DNA of 26,432 nt from Galactobacter sp052108535 (GTDB lineage: Bacteria > Actinomycetota > Actinomycetes > Actinomycetales > Micrococcaceae). Numbering within the stretch: position 1 is the first letter of the stretch; each line of letters begins with the position of its first letter. This document shows positions 1-7,742 of this stretch, in pieces. The position numbers and the translations under genes were made by a program. The stretch is taken from positions 1-26,432 of the forward strand of contig JBQDZM010000036.1 in NCBI GenBank assembly GCA_052108535.1, written 5' to 3'. The notes under the pieces were generated by a model. The model did not search any database and was not told where the DNA came from. It saw nothing but the letters and a program-made list of their open reading frames with translations.

Positions 1-34
1 GGGTGGTGACGATCCGCGCGGATCGTCACCACCC
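1..34. terminator. 34-bp perfect palindrome, probable transcription terminator
   Basis: Every base from 1 to 34 pairs with its mirror position, for example GGGTGGTGAC at 1-10 with GTCACCACCC at 25-34. The RNA would form a stem of about 15 bp with a 4-nt loop. No T-tract follows on either side, which is common for intergenic hairpins in high-GC actinobacteria. It probably ends the gene upstream of the window; the xthA start lies 80 bases downstream. Confidence 0.55.
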
Positions 35-114
35 GATCGTCGGGCATTGCGCTCCGCGCCCACCTTCCTTGGTCCCCCGCCCCGTTGGTCCCCGAATCCG
101 GTAGCGTGGAGGCC

Positions 115-918
115 GTGAAGATTGCCACCTGGAATGTGAACTCCCTCCGTGCCCGCGCCGACCGCGTGGAGGCCTTCCTGGAGCGCAGCGACGTGGACGT
201 CCTTGCCATCCAGGAGACCAAATGCAAGGACGAGAACTTCCCGTGGGAACTCTTCGAGCGCCTGGACTACGAGGTCGCGCACTTCGGCTTCAGCCAGTGG
301 AACGGCGTCGCCATCGCCTCTCGGGTGGGCCTTGACGACGTGGAACGCACCTTCCCCGGCCAGCCCGCCTTCGGTAAGGGCGGCAAAGATCCGGTGCAGG
401 AGGCCCGCGCCCTCGGCGCCACGTGCGGAGGCGTGCGGGTGTGGAGCCTGTACGTGCCCAACGGCCGCGGCCTGCAGGACGAACATATGGGCTACAAGCT
501 CAACTGGCTGGACGTGCTGAAGAACCACACGCAACAGCAGCTGGCGGAGGACCCCGAACTGCAATTGGCCTTGGTGGGTGACTGGAACATCGCCCCGCGA
601 GACGAGGACGTGTGGGACATCGACTTCTTCCGGGACAACCAGATGACCCACGTCTCCGAACCCGAACGCGGCGCCTTCCAGGCCTTCCTCGACACTGGTC
701 TGCAGGACCCCATGCGTGAGCGGCACCCCGGCCCCGGTGTCTACACGTATTGGGACTACACGCAGCTGCGCTTCCCCAAGAAGGAAGGGATGCGCATCGA
801 CTTCGAGCTGCTCTCCCCCGCCCTCGCCGCCCGGGTCAGCGACGCTGTCGTGGATCGTGACGAGCGCAAAGGCAAGGGAGCGTCCGACCACGCACCCGTC
901 ATCGTGACGTTGGACTGA
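115..918 (+). CDS. xthA: Exodeoxyribonuclease III
   Basis: Predicted cytoplasmic AP endonuclease/3'-5' exonuclease of base excision repair, with an endonuclease/exonuclease/phosphatase fold over the whole protein. I chose the GTG at 115 because it gives the family start VKIATWNVNS and a length of 267 residues, close to E. coli ExoIII. A GGAGG sits just upstream at 108-112, though only 2 nt away. The in-frame TTG at 85 would add ten residues foreign to the family. Counting from GTG, the catalytic set is visible: Asn7, Glu34 in IQETK, Asp156/Asn158 in GDWNIAP, and Asp258-His259 in the terminal SDHAPV. Positions 7, 34 and 259 match the E. coli numbering. The gene stands alone between a palindrome and a hypothetical gene. 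The assignment is firm; ExoA-type naming is equally possible. Confidence 0.95.
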   Translation: MKIATWNVNSLRARADRVEAFLERSDVDVLAIQETKCKDENFPWELFERLDYEVAHFGFSQWNGVAIASRVGLDDVERTFPGQPAFGKGGKDPVQEARALGATCGGVRVWSLYVPNGRGLQDEHMGYKLNWLDVLKNHTQQQLAEDPELQLALVGDWNIAPRDEDVWDIDFFRDNQMTHVSEPERGAFQAFLDTGLQDPMRERHPGPGVYTYWDYTQLRFPKKEGMRIDFELLSPALAARVSDAVVDRDERKGKGASDHAPVIVTLD

Positions 919-1001
919 ATCCGCCCGCACAGAGCCACCGGCGCTGGGACCGCCCCCAGAAACCGGAAGACACCAGGAACCGGCAGACAGGAGCAGGAGG
1001 C

Positions 1002-1835
1002 ATGGACACCAATCTCCCGGCTGCGGTCCTGACCAATCTCCCTCCCACGGGTTACCTGCGGGTCTTCTCACCGTTGCGGGCATTCGGCGACACGGACCAG
1101 CTGCTGATCCGTGAGCAACCGCACCGCTCCAGGAAGACGTTCGAAGCGCAGGCTCGGAATGCCCTGCTCTCGCGCGTCACCCGTGCGGTGACTGACCCGT
1201 TCCCGCACGAAACCACGGAGAGCTACCGGGTGCTCCATGCCCGGACCCCGGACGGGACGGCGTCATTCTGGTGCCCAGACCAGCTGCCGCTGCGGGCCGG
1301 GTCCTCCGCAGGGCTGCTCGAGGAGAACATTCCTGCGGTGCTCACGGAAGCGATCCTGCCCGACGCCGCGGTGGAGGCCCACGCCGAACGCCTCCAGGAA
1401 CAAGGGATGTGGCTGGACGACGAACTCGTCTTCACGCAGGAGGCCGTCTGGGGTATCCCCTTGGCCTGGTTCTCCTTGTTTGACGAAGACGCTCCGGTGG
1501 AGATCGATGACGTTGACGAGGTCCTGACCTCGGCTCGTATCCACACGTCGTTGACGTTGGCCATCGAGCGGGCCCACAGGACGGCCACGTTCTTAGCTCA
1601 GGCTGCCGAGGACCTTCCCCTCGTGGATGAACTGGTCACCCTCATGGACGGGCTGGAGGATTTCCACCCGGATTCCATGGTCGAGCTGGATTATGGGTTG
1701 TTGGCTCGCTTGGTGTGGCCGGACGAGTCCGTCGGTGATCTCCACACCGGGGTGGCCGCGTTGGCCGAAGGAGACATGGCCACGGCGGCCGCCGCCCACC
1801 ACAGGTTGGTACGCCGCTGGGCCACGGTGCGGCTG
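1002..1835 (+). CDS. Conserved hypothetical actinobacterial protein, cut by assembly gap
   Basis: The open frame starts with ATG at 1002 behind a strong GGAGG (996-1000) and runs into a 100-N gap at 1836. The visible 278 residues are acidic and soluble, with no membrane segment or catalytic motif I recognise. Recognisable stretches include PPTGYLRVFSPLRAFG near the start, EAVWGIPLAWFSLFDE in the middle and an Ala/His helix (AAAAHHRLVRRWATVRL) at the break. It resembles uncharacterised proteins restricted to Micrococcaceae-like actinobacteria, but I can give no function. The 3' end is unresolved: after the gap (1936-2056) all plus-strand frames are open for a while, so the stop cannot be placed. 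Codon use looks native. Confidence 0.8.
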
Positions 1836-1935
1836 NNNNNNNNNNNNNNNNNNNNNNNNNNNNNNNNNNNNNNNNNNNNNNNNNNNNNNNNNNNNNNNNN
1901 NNNNNNNNNNNNNNNNNNNNNNNNNNNNNNNNNNN
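1836..1935. other. Assembly gap of 100 N inside the hypothetical gene
   Basis: Exactly 100 undetermined bases, which is the usual placeholder for a scaffold gap of unknown length. The right edge starts with a short repeat (GCGGTCT twice in tandem). Positions 1936-2056 probably hold the lost gene end and a short spacer; no gene can be assigned there. Confidence 0.95.
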
Positions 1936-2056
1936 GCGGTCTGCGGTCTGCGCAACGATCAGTGCCCGACGACGCGTGCCCCCGCAGGCGCCGTGCGGCG
2001 CGTGCGAGGGCACGGTGGTGATGCGGGGAACCGCTGCCGTTCGGGCGACGGTGGCG

Positions 2057-2590
2057 TCAGCCGCGCAAGGACAGCAGGTGTGGCAAGACGGTGGAGTATT
2101 CGGCGTCCCATGCGTCCCAAATCTCCGGGTCCAGCGGCAGTGCAGCCACGGCGATGATAAAGACGGTGTAGGAGATGATCGGTGCAGCGCCAGCCACGAC
2201 GATGCCGGCGATGGCCGCTCCCCTTCCCTTGTTCACCACGGTGGCGACGATAGAAATGACCAGGGCGGCCACGCCCAGGATGGAGAGGCCCATCTGCACC
2301 AGAACGGCGGCGCCGAAGATGGAGAACAGCCGGTCCTCGTTGTAGTCGTAGTAGCCATCACCCACGTCGATCAGCGCTGCTCGCATTTGTGCCACGCAGA
2401 CAAAGTCCCAAATGATGGAAACGACCAGTGCAGCTCCTGCCATGACCAGGCCGGCGATACCGAGCGCTGGTGGGCCCGGGGGCCTGCGCACCGGACGCGG
2501 CGGACCGTATTGGTAGGGCTGTTGATACGGCTGCTGGTAGGGCTGCTGCGGGTAGCCGTAGGACGGCTGCTGGGGATACTGCGAGGTCAT
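2057..2590 (-). CDS. Membrane protein with Tyr/Gln/Pro-repeat N-terminus (DUF4190-like)
   Basis: A 177-residue protein begins MTSQYPQQPSYGYPQQP and continues with YQQP repeats for about 38 residues. A PPGPPALGIAGLVMAGAA segment follows, typical of actinobacterial DUF4190-like small membrane proteins. At least three hydrophobic stretches are visible: about residues 43-66, 85-120 (long enough for two helices) and 125-155. The acidic loop between the first two contains DGYYDYNED. The repetitive N-terminus is probably cytosolic and disordered. ATG at 2590 is preceded on the minus strand by GGAGAA. Function is unknown; related proteins often sit near cell-envelope genes, but nothing in this neighbourhood narrows it down. 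Confidence 0.8.
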   Translation of the reverse strand: MTSQYPQQPSYGYPQQPYQQPYQQPYQYGPPRPVRRPPGPPALGIAGLVMAGAALVVSIIWDFVCVAQMRAALIDVGDGYYDYNEDRLFSIFGAAVLVQMGLSILGVAALVISIVATVVNKGRGAAIAGIVVAGAAPIISYTVFIIAVAALPLDPEIWDAWDAEYSTVLPHLLSLRG

Positions 2591-2840
2591 GTTGTTCTCC
2601 AGGGCGGCGGTGTCGGTTGGAACCCACCGTCACTGTACCGAGTGCGCACCTCGTCGCGCTTCTATTTCCGGGCCGGCCTGGCCGTCCCGGGCTCATGTGG
2701 CGGCCGACGCGAGGGTCGTCAGCGTCCGCGCCCAACCCACCGCTCGCCACAGAGCCGGGTTTTCACCACAGAGCCGTGCCTTGCCCAGCTCCACGGTGAG
2801 TCCCCGGCTCTGCGATCGGCACAGCGTCCAGACAAAACGA

Positions 2841-2863
2841 AACCCCCGGGATCGCCGGGGGTT
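2841..2863 (-). terminator. Rho-independent terminator of the tRNA cluster
   Basis: AACCCCCGG at 2841-2849 pairs with CCGGGGGTT at 2855-2863 around a 5-nt loop. On the minus strand the stem is followed by a T-rich stretch (TCGTTTTG). It lies 4 nt beyond the CCA end of tRNA-Phe, exactly where the Glu-Asp-Phe transcript should stop. Confidence 0.85.
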
Positions 2864-2867
2864 ATCG

Positions 2868-2943
2868 TGGTGGCTCCGACCGGCGTCGATCCGGTGACCT
2901 TACGATTTTCAGTCGTACGCTCTACCAACTGAGCTACAGAGCC
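2868..2943 (-). tRNA. tRNA-Phe (anticodon GAA), CCA encoded
   Basis: On the minus strand the acceptor GGCTCTG (2943-2937) pairs with CGGAGCC (2878-2872), followed by discriminator A at 2871 and an encoded CCA at 2870-2868. The anticodon loop reads CTGAAAA on an ACGA/TCGT stem, giving GAA for phenylalanine. The D-arm (GCTCAGTTGGTAGAGC) and the T-arm are standard. It is the last of three tRNA genes, and the only one of the three with a templated CCA. Confidence 0.96.
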
Positions 2944-2944
2944 G

Positions 2945-2968
2945 AACGGCCATCTTGCGATGGCCGTT
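2945..2968 (-). other. GNRA-capped hairpin directly before tRNA-Phe
   Basis: AACGGCCATC (2945-2954) and GATGGCCGTT (2959-2968) form a perfect 10-bp stem. Read on the transcribed minus strand, the four-base loop is GCAA, a GNRA tetraloop. It ends one base before the mature 5' end of tRNA-Phe. This could be a processing or folding element of the polycistronic tRNA precursor; that role is inference. Confidence 0.6.
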
Positions 2969-3001
2969 TCGAGTTCCTTGCCTGAGGCTGGATACTCTCT
3001 G

Positions 3002-3075
3002 CGACCCTGACGAGACTTGAACTCGCGACCTCCGCCGTGACAGGGCGGCGCGCTAACCAACTGCGCTACAGGGCC
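3002..3075 (-). tRNA. tRNA-Asp (anticodon GTC)
   Basis: The acceptor GGCCCTG (3075-3069) pairs with CAGGGTC (3009-3003), with discriminator G at 3002. The anticodon arm CCGCC-CTGTCAC-GGCGG shows GTC for aspartate. The D-arm (GCGCAGTTGGTTAGCGC) and T-arm (GTTCAAGTC) are intact. The bases after the discriminator are CAG, so CCA must be added after transcription. It is the middle gene of the Glu-Asp-Phe cluster. Confidence 0.96.
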
Positions 3076-3083
3076 TAGTGATC

Positions 3084-3099
3084 AACGCGTTTCCGCGTT
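3084..3099 (-). other. Small GNRA hairpin in the tRNA-Glu/tRNA-Asp spacer
   Basis: AACGCG (3084-3089) pairs with CGCGTT (3094-3099). On the minus strand the loop is GAAA, again a GNRA tetraloop. It lies 8 nt upstream of the tRNA-Asp 5' end, mirroring the hairpin before tRNA-Phe. Confidence 0.45.
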
Positions 3100-3159
3100 C
3101 TTCACAAGATGAAAGCTTATCAGACTTTCTGGCGGACTACCAAATCGGTAGTTCCTCCG

Positions 3160-3232
<73 letters not shown>

Positions 3233-3377
3233 GCATCCTCCAGGTCTCCCAGGAGGTTGCCTGACAAGCTTAGACGACTTATCGCCCGCGCGCTAACTGG
3301 ACTTTCCGCGGATACGCCACGCGGCCCAAACCTGAGCATCCATGGCCTCCTTCGCGGGCCGCTCATAAGCTGGTTCC

Positions 3378-3746
3378 ATGCCCTTCCAGATCAGCACCGA
3401 TCTCTTCGAATATGCGGCCACCGAGGCCTTCCGCCTCCTGCCCGCGGAGCTCACGGCGCCCTTAGATAACGTGCAGATTTTCGTGGAAGATCGCTATGAT
3501 CCCGCGCCTTGGGAGCATCCAGACACGCAACTCTTCGGCTACTACGACGGGTTCGCACTGACGGAGCGTGGGCGAGACGAGGCCGGCCAGTTGCCGGACC
3601 GGATCGTGCTGTTCAAGGAGACCTTTGAGCACGAGTGCAACGGCTGGCCAGAGGTGGTGAAGGAGTTGAGGATCACATTGGTTCACGAGATCGGACACCA
3701 CTTAGGGATCGGTGAGGAGCGCCTCCACGAGTTGGGGTGGGGGTAA
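3378..3746 (+). CDS. Zincin-like metallopeptidase family protein (COG3824/DUF1025 type)
   Basis: A 122-residue single-domain protein ends in HEIGHHLGIGEERLHELGWG. This contains the HExxH zinc-binding, catalytic motif of gluzincin/metzincin-like folds with a glutamate-rich helix after it. The layout (acidic N-terminal two thirds, a RIVLFKETFEHEC segment, then the terminal HEIGHH) fits the short possible-zinc-protease family widespread in actinobacteria, whose substrate is unknown. No signal peptide is present, so it should be cytoplasmic. The ATG at 3378 lacks a clear Shine-Dalgarno sequence. It faces nagB tail to tail and is unrelated to it by function. Confidence 0.85.
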   Translation: MPFQISTDLFEYAATEAFRLLPAELTAPLDNVQIFVEDRYDPAPWEHPDTQLFGYYDGFALTERGRDEAGQLPDRIVLFKETFEHECNGWPEVVKELRITLVHEIGHHLGIGEERLHELGWG

Positions 3747-3756
3747 CCACCCCCAA
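3732..3756 (+). terminator. G/C hairpin overlapping the metallopeptidase stop
   Basis: TTGGGGTGG (3732-3740) can pair with CCACCCCCAA (3747-3756), with one bulged C and a GGGTAA loop that contains the stop codon. No T-tract follows. It may end transcription between two convergent genes. The rest of the spacer (3757-3868) is comparatively AT-rich and holds no gene that I can see. Confidence 0.3.
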
Positions 3757-3868
3757 GAAAGAGACGTGCCTCACAAATCCTGTTCTCGTTGAACAAAATC
3801 CATTCTCTCGGTGACCTTTGTCACTTAAAGATCAAGATCCCGGCGGATTCTTTCGAAGTCGGTGGGAT

Positions 3869-4648
3869 TTAGAGATACAGATCACGTGCATGCGTCACGG
3901 CGTGGTCGTAGTACTCGCGATGCACCAAACCTGACGCGGACTCCGGATCCAAGAAAACTTGCACGTGCGGATGCAGCTGCAAGGCCGAGGCCGGACACGA
4001 CGCCGACACCGGTCCCTCCACCATCGCGGCCACCGCCTCTGCCTTCGCCTCGCCCTCGGCGATCATCAGCACCCGCTTCGCATCCAGGATGGTCCCGATC
4101 CCCTGGGTAATGCAGTGCAACGGCACGGCATCCTGTTCGCCTCCAAAGAAGCGCGCGTTGTCTGCCCGCGTCCGGGGATGCAGCGTCTTGATCCGTGTGC
4201 GTGAAGCCAGCGAGGAGCCAGGCTCGTTGAATCCGATGTGTCCGTTGGACCCGATCCCCACGATCTGCAGCCCCACCCCGCCAGCAGCGGCGATGGCCGC
4301 GTCATACTCGGCGGCCGCCGCCCGAGGATCTTCCGCGTTCCCGTTGGGCACGTTGATCTGTTCCGGTTCCAGCCCCCACGGGGTCGCGATGCTCTGCTGC
4401 ACCACTGTGGCGTAGCTCTGCGGGTGATCGGGGTCCAGACCCACGTATTCGTCCAACGCGAAGCAGGTGATCCCTGAGACGTCCAACCCTTGCTCGATGG
4501 CCCGAGCCACCTCACGGTAGATCCCCAACGGCGAGGACCCTGTGGCGACCCCCAACACCAGGCCCGGAGTCGCTTCGATGGCCCTGATGACCTGTTCACC
4601 CGCGCGCTGGGCCGACTCCTGAGCGGTGGTCGAGATCACAACATCCAT
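3869..4648 (-). CDS. nagB: Glucosamine-6-phosphate deaminase
   Basis: Predicted to convert glucosamine-6-phosphate to fructose-6-phosphate and ammonia in the cytoplasm. The 259 residues cover the whole NagB fold: the phosphate loop VLGVATGSSPLGIY near the start, FALDEYVGLDPDHPQSY with the general-base Asp, and GIGSNGHIGFNEPGSS followed by LASRTR. The E. coli Asp141 position is Asn (SNGH), the form usual in Gram-positive NagB. ATG at 4648 and an in-frame GTG at 4654 are both possible. I prefer the ATG because a TAAACT box (4661-4656) ends 7 nt before it, suggesting a leaderless transcript. The gene is divergent from nagA and handles the GlcNAc branch of the locus. Confidence 0.95.
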   Translation of the reverse strand: MDVVISTTAQESAQRAGEQVIRAIEATPGLVLGVATGSSPLGIYREVARAIEQGLDVSGITCFALDEYVGLDPDHPQSYATVVQQSIATPWGLEPEQINVPNGNAEDPRAAAAEYDAAIAAAGGVGLQIVGIGSNGHIGFNEPGSSLASRTRIKTLHPRTRADNARFFGGEQDAVPLHCITQGIGTILDAKRVLMIAEGEAKAEAVAAMVEGPVSASCPASALQLHPHVQVFLDPESASGLVHREYYDHAVTHARDLYL

Positions 4649-4653
4649 ACCCA

Positions 4654-4683
4654 CAAGTTTATGCTTGAGCCCTATGCTTAAGC
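4654..4683. promoter_or_regulatory. nagB-nagA divergent control region with repeated ATGCTT(G/A)AG
   Basis: The 105-bp divergent spacer holds two near-identical 9-mers, ATGCTTGAG (4661-4669) and ATGCTTAAG (4674-4682), starting 13 bp apart. The second overlaps the palindrome GCTTAAGC (4676-4683). CAAG (4654-4657) and CTTG (4664-4667) make a further small dyad. On the minus strand TAAACT (4661-4656) is a candidate -10 for nagB, so a bound repressor would sit on the promoter. Which regulator binds is not shown; the DeoR protein at 5997-6776 is the nearest candidate. Confidence 0.4.
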
Positions 4684-4753
4684 ACCTCGATGCGTCGCCT
4701 CAGGCAACGACGTCCAGGTCAACCCTGAAGCCAAGCAACAGAGGACCCGCACA

Positions 4754-5923
4754 GTGCGCATCATCCATTCAGCCACCCGGTCGGATCACCTCACCGAGAC
4801 TGGAGCCCCGCGCTCCCCTGGCCCGGATTGGGTGGCCGTGAGCCAGGGTCGACTGGTCGCCGAAGGCGTGGACGACAGTTGGCTGTCATATGTGCCGGGT
4901 GAGGCCACTCGAGGTGTTGAAGGCGAAGATGCTCGTGGTGTTGAGGTGACCGACGCCCAGGGCGCGTTACTCACCGGCGGTTGGGTGGACGGGCACTGCC
5001 ACGGTGGCCGCAACGTGGCCTTCGATGAGGACACCGACCTGTCCCCCGCTATCGCAGCCCACACGGACCATGGCACCCGTACACTCGTCGCCTCCCTGGT
5101 CACCAATCCCCTGGACACCGAGGCGACGGCCGCCGCCAGGCTGGCCGCGGCCGTCGAACAGAGTGAAACCCTGGCCGGGATTCACTTGGAGGGCCCCTTC
5201 CTGGACCACGGGCACCGGGGTGCCCACGCTCCCGAGCACCTGCGCCCCGCCACACTTTCAGACGTTCAGCGCCTCCATGACGCCTGCGCCGGCCATCTCA
5301 CCCAGATCACCATGGCTCCGGAACACGACCCCGGACTCGTCGCGACCAAGTGGCTCGTGGGCCAGGGCGTCAGAGTCGCCGTAGGACACACCAGTTGCGA
5401 CTACGCCACGGCGCTGGCCGCCTTCGACGCCGGGGCTTCCCTCCTCACGCACACGTTCAACGGCATGCCTGGCCTCCACCATCGCGCCCCTGGCCCCATC
5501 GGCGCAGCCCTGGACTCACCACACGTCACCTTGGAACTCATAGCCGACCTGGTCCATGTGGCACCCACCCTGATCCGCACCCTCTTCTCGGCCGCGCCGG
5601 GCCGCGTGGGCCTGATCACCGACGCCATGTCCGCCACCGGCAGCGCCGACGGGCGGTACCTGCTCGGTTCCCTGCCCGTGGTGGTGTCAGACGGCGTGGC
5701 CCGGTTGGACGAACCGGGCGGCCCAGGTTCCATCGCCGGTTCCACGCTCACCATGGACGTCGCCGTCCGCAACGTCGTGGCCTCCGGAGTGCCGCTGGCC
5801 CACGCCGTCGCGGCGGCCACGACCACTCCCGCCCGGGCGCTGGGGCTCCCCGTGTTCCCGGGCGTCGGGGACCGCCTCGATGCGTTCTTGGTTATGCCCG
5901 ACGGCGGTACCCGCCCGGACTGA
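4754..5923 (+). CDS. nagA: N-acetylglucosamine-6-phosphate deacetylase
   Basis: Amidohydrolase that removes acetate from GlcNAc-6-phosphate, and probably from GalNAc-6-phosphate, as no separate agaA is visible. The 389 residues match the family length. Metal and catalytic motifs appear in order: DGHCHGG, the metal-ligand Glu in IHLEGPFL, the metal-ligand His in AVGHTS, the metal-ligand His in LLTHTFNGM, and the catalytic Asp in LITDAMSATG. An N-terminal beta-sandwich segment is rich in Gly/Glu (GEATRGVEGEDARGVE). The start is GTG at 4754 with AGAGGA about 9 nt upstream. It is divergent from nagB and convergent with the DeoR regulator. GlcNAc-6-P is the established family substrate; use on GalNAc-6-P is inference. 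Confidence 0.95.
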   Translation: MRIIHSATRSDHLTETGAPRSPGPDWVAVSQGRLVAEGVDDSWLSYVPGEATRGVEGEDARGVEVTDAQGALLTGGWVDGHCHGGRNVAFDEDTDLSPAIAAHTDHGTRTLVASLVTNPLDTEATAAARLAAAVEQSETLAGIHLEGPFLDHGHRGAHAPEHLRPATLSDVQRLHDACAGHLTQITMAPEHDPGLVATKWLVGQGVRVAVGHTSCDYATALAAFDAGASLLTHTFNGMPGLHHRAPGPIGAALDSPHVTLELIADLVHVAPTLIRTLFSAAPGRVGLITDAMSATGSADGRYLLGSLPVVVSDGVARLDEPGGPGSIAGSTLTMDVAVRNVVASGVPLAHAVAAATTTPARALGLPVFPGVGDRLDAFLVMPDGGTRPD

Positions 5924-5996
5924 TGGGCTCAGTCTGATTCGCGCAGCCGGGCCCGACCCTTCAACCGGGCCCTGCGCCTCAACCGGGTGCGGCACC

Positions 5997-6776
5997 TCAG
6001 GCCAGCAGGACCTCCACGCCACCGGCGATCCAGGCCTTCTTGTCCTGCGCGGACAGGCCGGAATCGGTGATCAGACCGATGCCTTCCACCTCCGGTAACG
6101 CGGCGAAGGCCACGTGGCCGGACTTCGTGGAATCCGTGACGACCCAGGCTTCTCTGGCCCGCCTGGCCATCAGCGCGTTCAGTTCCGCCTCGTCCTCCTC
6201 GTGGACCGTGAAGCCGCCCTGCGGCGTCATGCCGTCCACCCCGATGAACGCCAGATCGCAGGAGAGTCCACCCAGGGTCTGCACCGCCCACGGCCCCACC
6301 AGTTCGTAGGAGGCCGGATGCATCACGCCACCTGAGACCACCACCTTGATGTGCGGGCGCACCGCCAGGGTGGAGGCGATGTTCACCGAGTTCGTCACCA
6401 CCGTCAGTGAGGGGCGACCGTTCTCGCTACGCAGGTCCGGGCGCATCCCTAAGAGTTGGGCGATGATCCCGGTAGTGGTCCCGCCGGTCATGCCCACGGT
6501 CATTCCCCGGGAGACCATGCCCGCGGCCTTGGCCGCGACGGCGCGTTTGGCTCCGTCGTCCCCCAGCCGGTAGCGCTGCGGCAGGTCGTAGGCCACGCCG
6601 CCGCGCGTGGCGCCGCCGTGGGTCCTGACCAGCAGCTCCTTCTCGGCAAGGGCATCCAGGTCGCGGCGCACCGTGGCGGGCGATACCCCCAACCCGGACA
6701 CCAGGTGCTCCACCTCGACGCTTCCGCTGTCTGCCAGGATCTCCAGGATCCGGTTCCCACGCTCCGCCCGATTCAT
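5997..6776 (-). CDS. DeoR/GlpR-family transcriptional regulator of the amino-sugar locus
   Basis: A 259-residue DeoR-type repressor. The N-terminal winged helix includes VEHLVSGLGVSPATVRRDL and the wing LLVRTHGGA. The C-terminal sensor domain has the sugar-phosphate motifs MTGGTTTGIIAQLL, LTVVTNSVNIA, VVSGGVMHP and FIGVDGM, plus the final VVTDSTKSGHVAFA. The ATG at 6776 fits the AGAGGA at about 7 nt; the upstream GTG (6782) is too close to it. It lies downstream of the permease genes on the same strand and faces nagA tail to tail. By family it should sense a phosphorylated intermediate such as galactosamine-6-phosphate or tagatose-6-phosphate; the actual inducer is inference. Confidence 0.92.
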   Translation of the reverse strand: MNRAERGNRILEILADSGSVEVEHLVSGLGVSPATVRRDLDALAEKELLVRTHGGATRGGVAYDLPQRYRLGDDGAKRAVAAKAAGMVSRGMTVGMTGGTTTGIIAQLLGMRPDLRSENGRPSLTVVTNSVNIASTLAVRPHIKVVVSGGVMHPASYELVGPWAVQTLGGLSCDLAFIGVDGMTPQGGFTVHEEDEAELNALMARRAREAWVVTDSTKSGHVAFAALPEVEGIGLITDSGLSAQDKKAWIAGGVEVLLA

Positions 6777-6844
6777 ACCCACATCCTCTTACATCTCGAA
6801 GCCCTTCCGGCAGAATCGGCATCGCCGACCCAACCGGATCTTGA

Positions 6845-7741
6845 TCACTTCACCGCGCCAGCAGCCAGGCCGCCGATCAACCGCTTCTCGATGAAGAAGA
6901 ACATGATCACCACGGGGACGATGGACAGGATGGAGACGGCGAACACGAACTGCCAGCTCGTGGCGTACTGTCCAACGAATTTGGTGAGTGCCACGGAAAG
7001 CGGTTGATTCTCCGCCGTCGTCAGGATCACCAAGGAGGCGGCGAACTCGTTCCAGGCGGACACGAAGGTGAAGATCACGGCCGTCACGATGCCCGGCCAC
7101 ACCAGGGGCAGGTTCACCTTGAAGAGTGTCCGCAGCTTGCCCGCGCCGTCCAACTGTGCCGCCTCGTCCACCTCCTTAGGAACAGCGGCGAAGAAGGAGT
7201 GCATCATCCAGGTCGCAAACGCCAGGTTGAAGGCCGCGTTGATCAGGATCATCGCCACCCAGGTGTCATCGATCCCGAAGAGCTGCATCTCCCGGAACAG
7301 GCCGGTGGTGAGGATGGCGGGCTGCAGCATCTGCGTCAGGATGACCAAGCCCATAAACGCCATGCGTCCGGGGAAACGGAACCGGGCCGTGTAGTAGGCG
7401 GCAGGGACCGCCACCAGCAGGACCACCAGTGTGGCCGCCACCGCGATGATGACCGTGGAGATCAGGTTCTGCGGCAGCGGGGTCTCCGGCGTGGACCACA
7501 TGTTGGCGTAGTTGTCCCAGTGCCACCCGTCCTTGGGCAGGTAGGTGGGATCGTAGGAGAGGATCTCCGATTTGGTCTTCAGCGATCCTGCGAACATCAC
7601 CAGGTACGGGATCAGGAAGATCGCCGCGATCACGAGGCCGATGATCATGCGTCTCACCACGACCGAACGTGGTGCCCTGTCCGTGACCGTCAGGAAGGGT
7701 TTCTTCAGACTAGGCGTCTTATGAGGAGCCGGCGCGGTCAT
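6845..7741 (-). CDS. Carbohydrate ABC transporter permease (MalG type)
   Basis: Second inner-membrane subunit of the sugar importer, 298 residues. It starts with a basic cytosolic segment (KTPSLKKPFLTVTDRAPRS) and has about six hydrophobic helices. The CUT1 EAA loop reads EVDEAAQLDGAGKLRTLFKV, followed by NLPLVWPG, and contacts the ATPase. The start ATG at 7741 lies one base beyond the stop of the other permease. Its Shine-Dalgarno GAAGGAGGT lies inside that gene, so translation is tightly coupled. No ATPase gene is in the window, as is common for actinobacterial CUT1 systems that share an MsiK-type ATPase. The DeoR gene follows after 68 bp on the same strand. Confidence 0.93.
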   Translation of the reverse strand: MTAPAPHKTPSLKKPFLTVTDRAPRSVVVRRMIIGLVIAAIFLIPYLVMFAGSLKTKSEILSYDPTYLPKDGWHWDNYANMWSTPETPLPQNLISTVIIAVAATLVVLLVAVPAAYYTARFRFPGRMAFMGLVILTQMLQPAILTTGLFREMQLFGIDDTWVAMILINAAFNLAFATWMMHSFFAAVPKEVDEAAQLDGAGKLRTLFKVNLPLVWPGIVTAVIFTFVSAWNEFAASLVILTTAENQPLSVALTKFVGQYATSWQFVFAVSILSIVPVVIMFFFIEKRLIGGLAAGAVK

Positions 7742-7742
7742 G

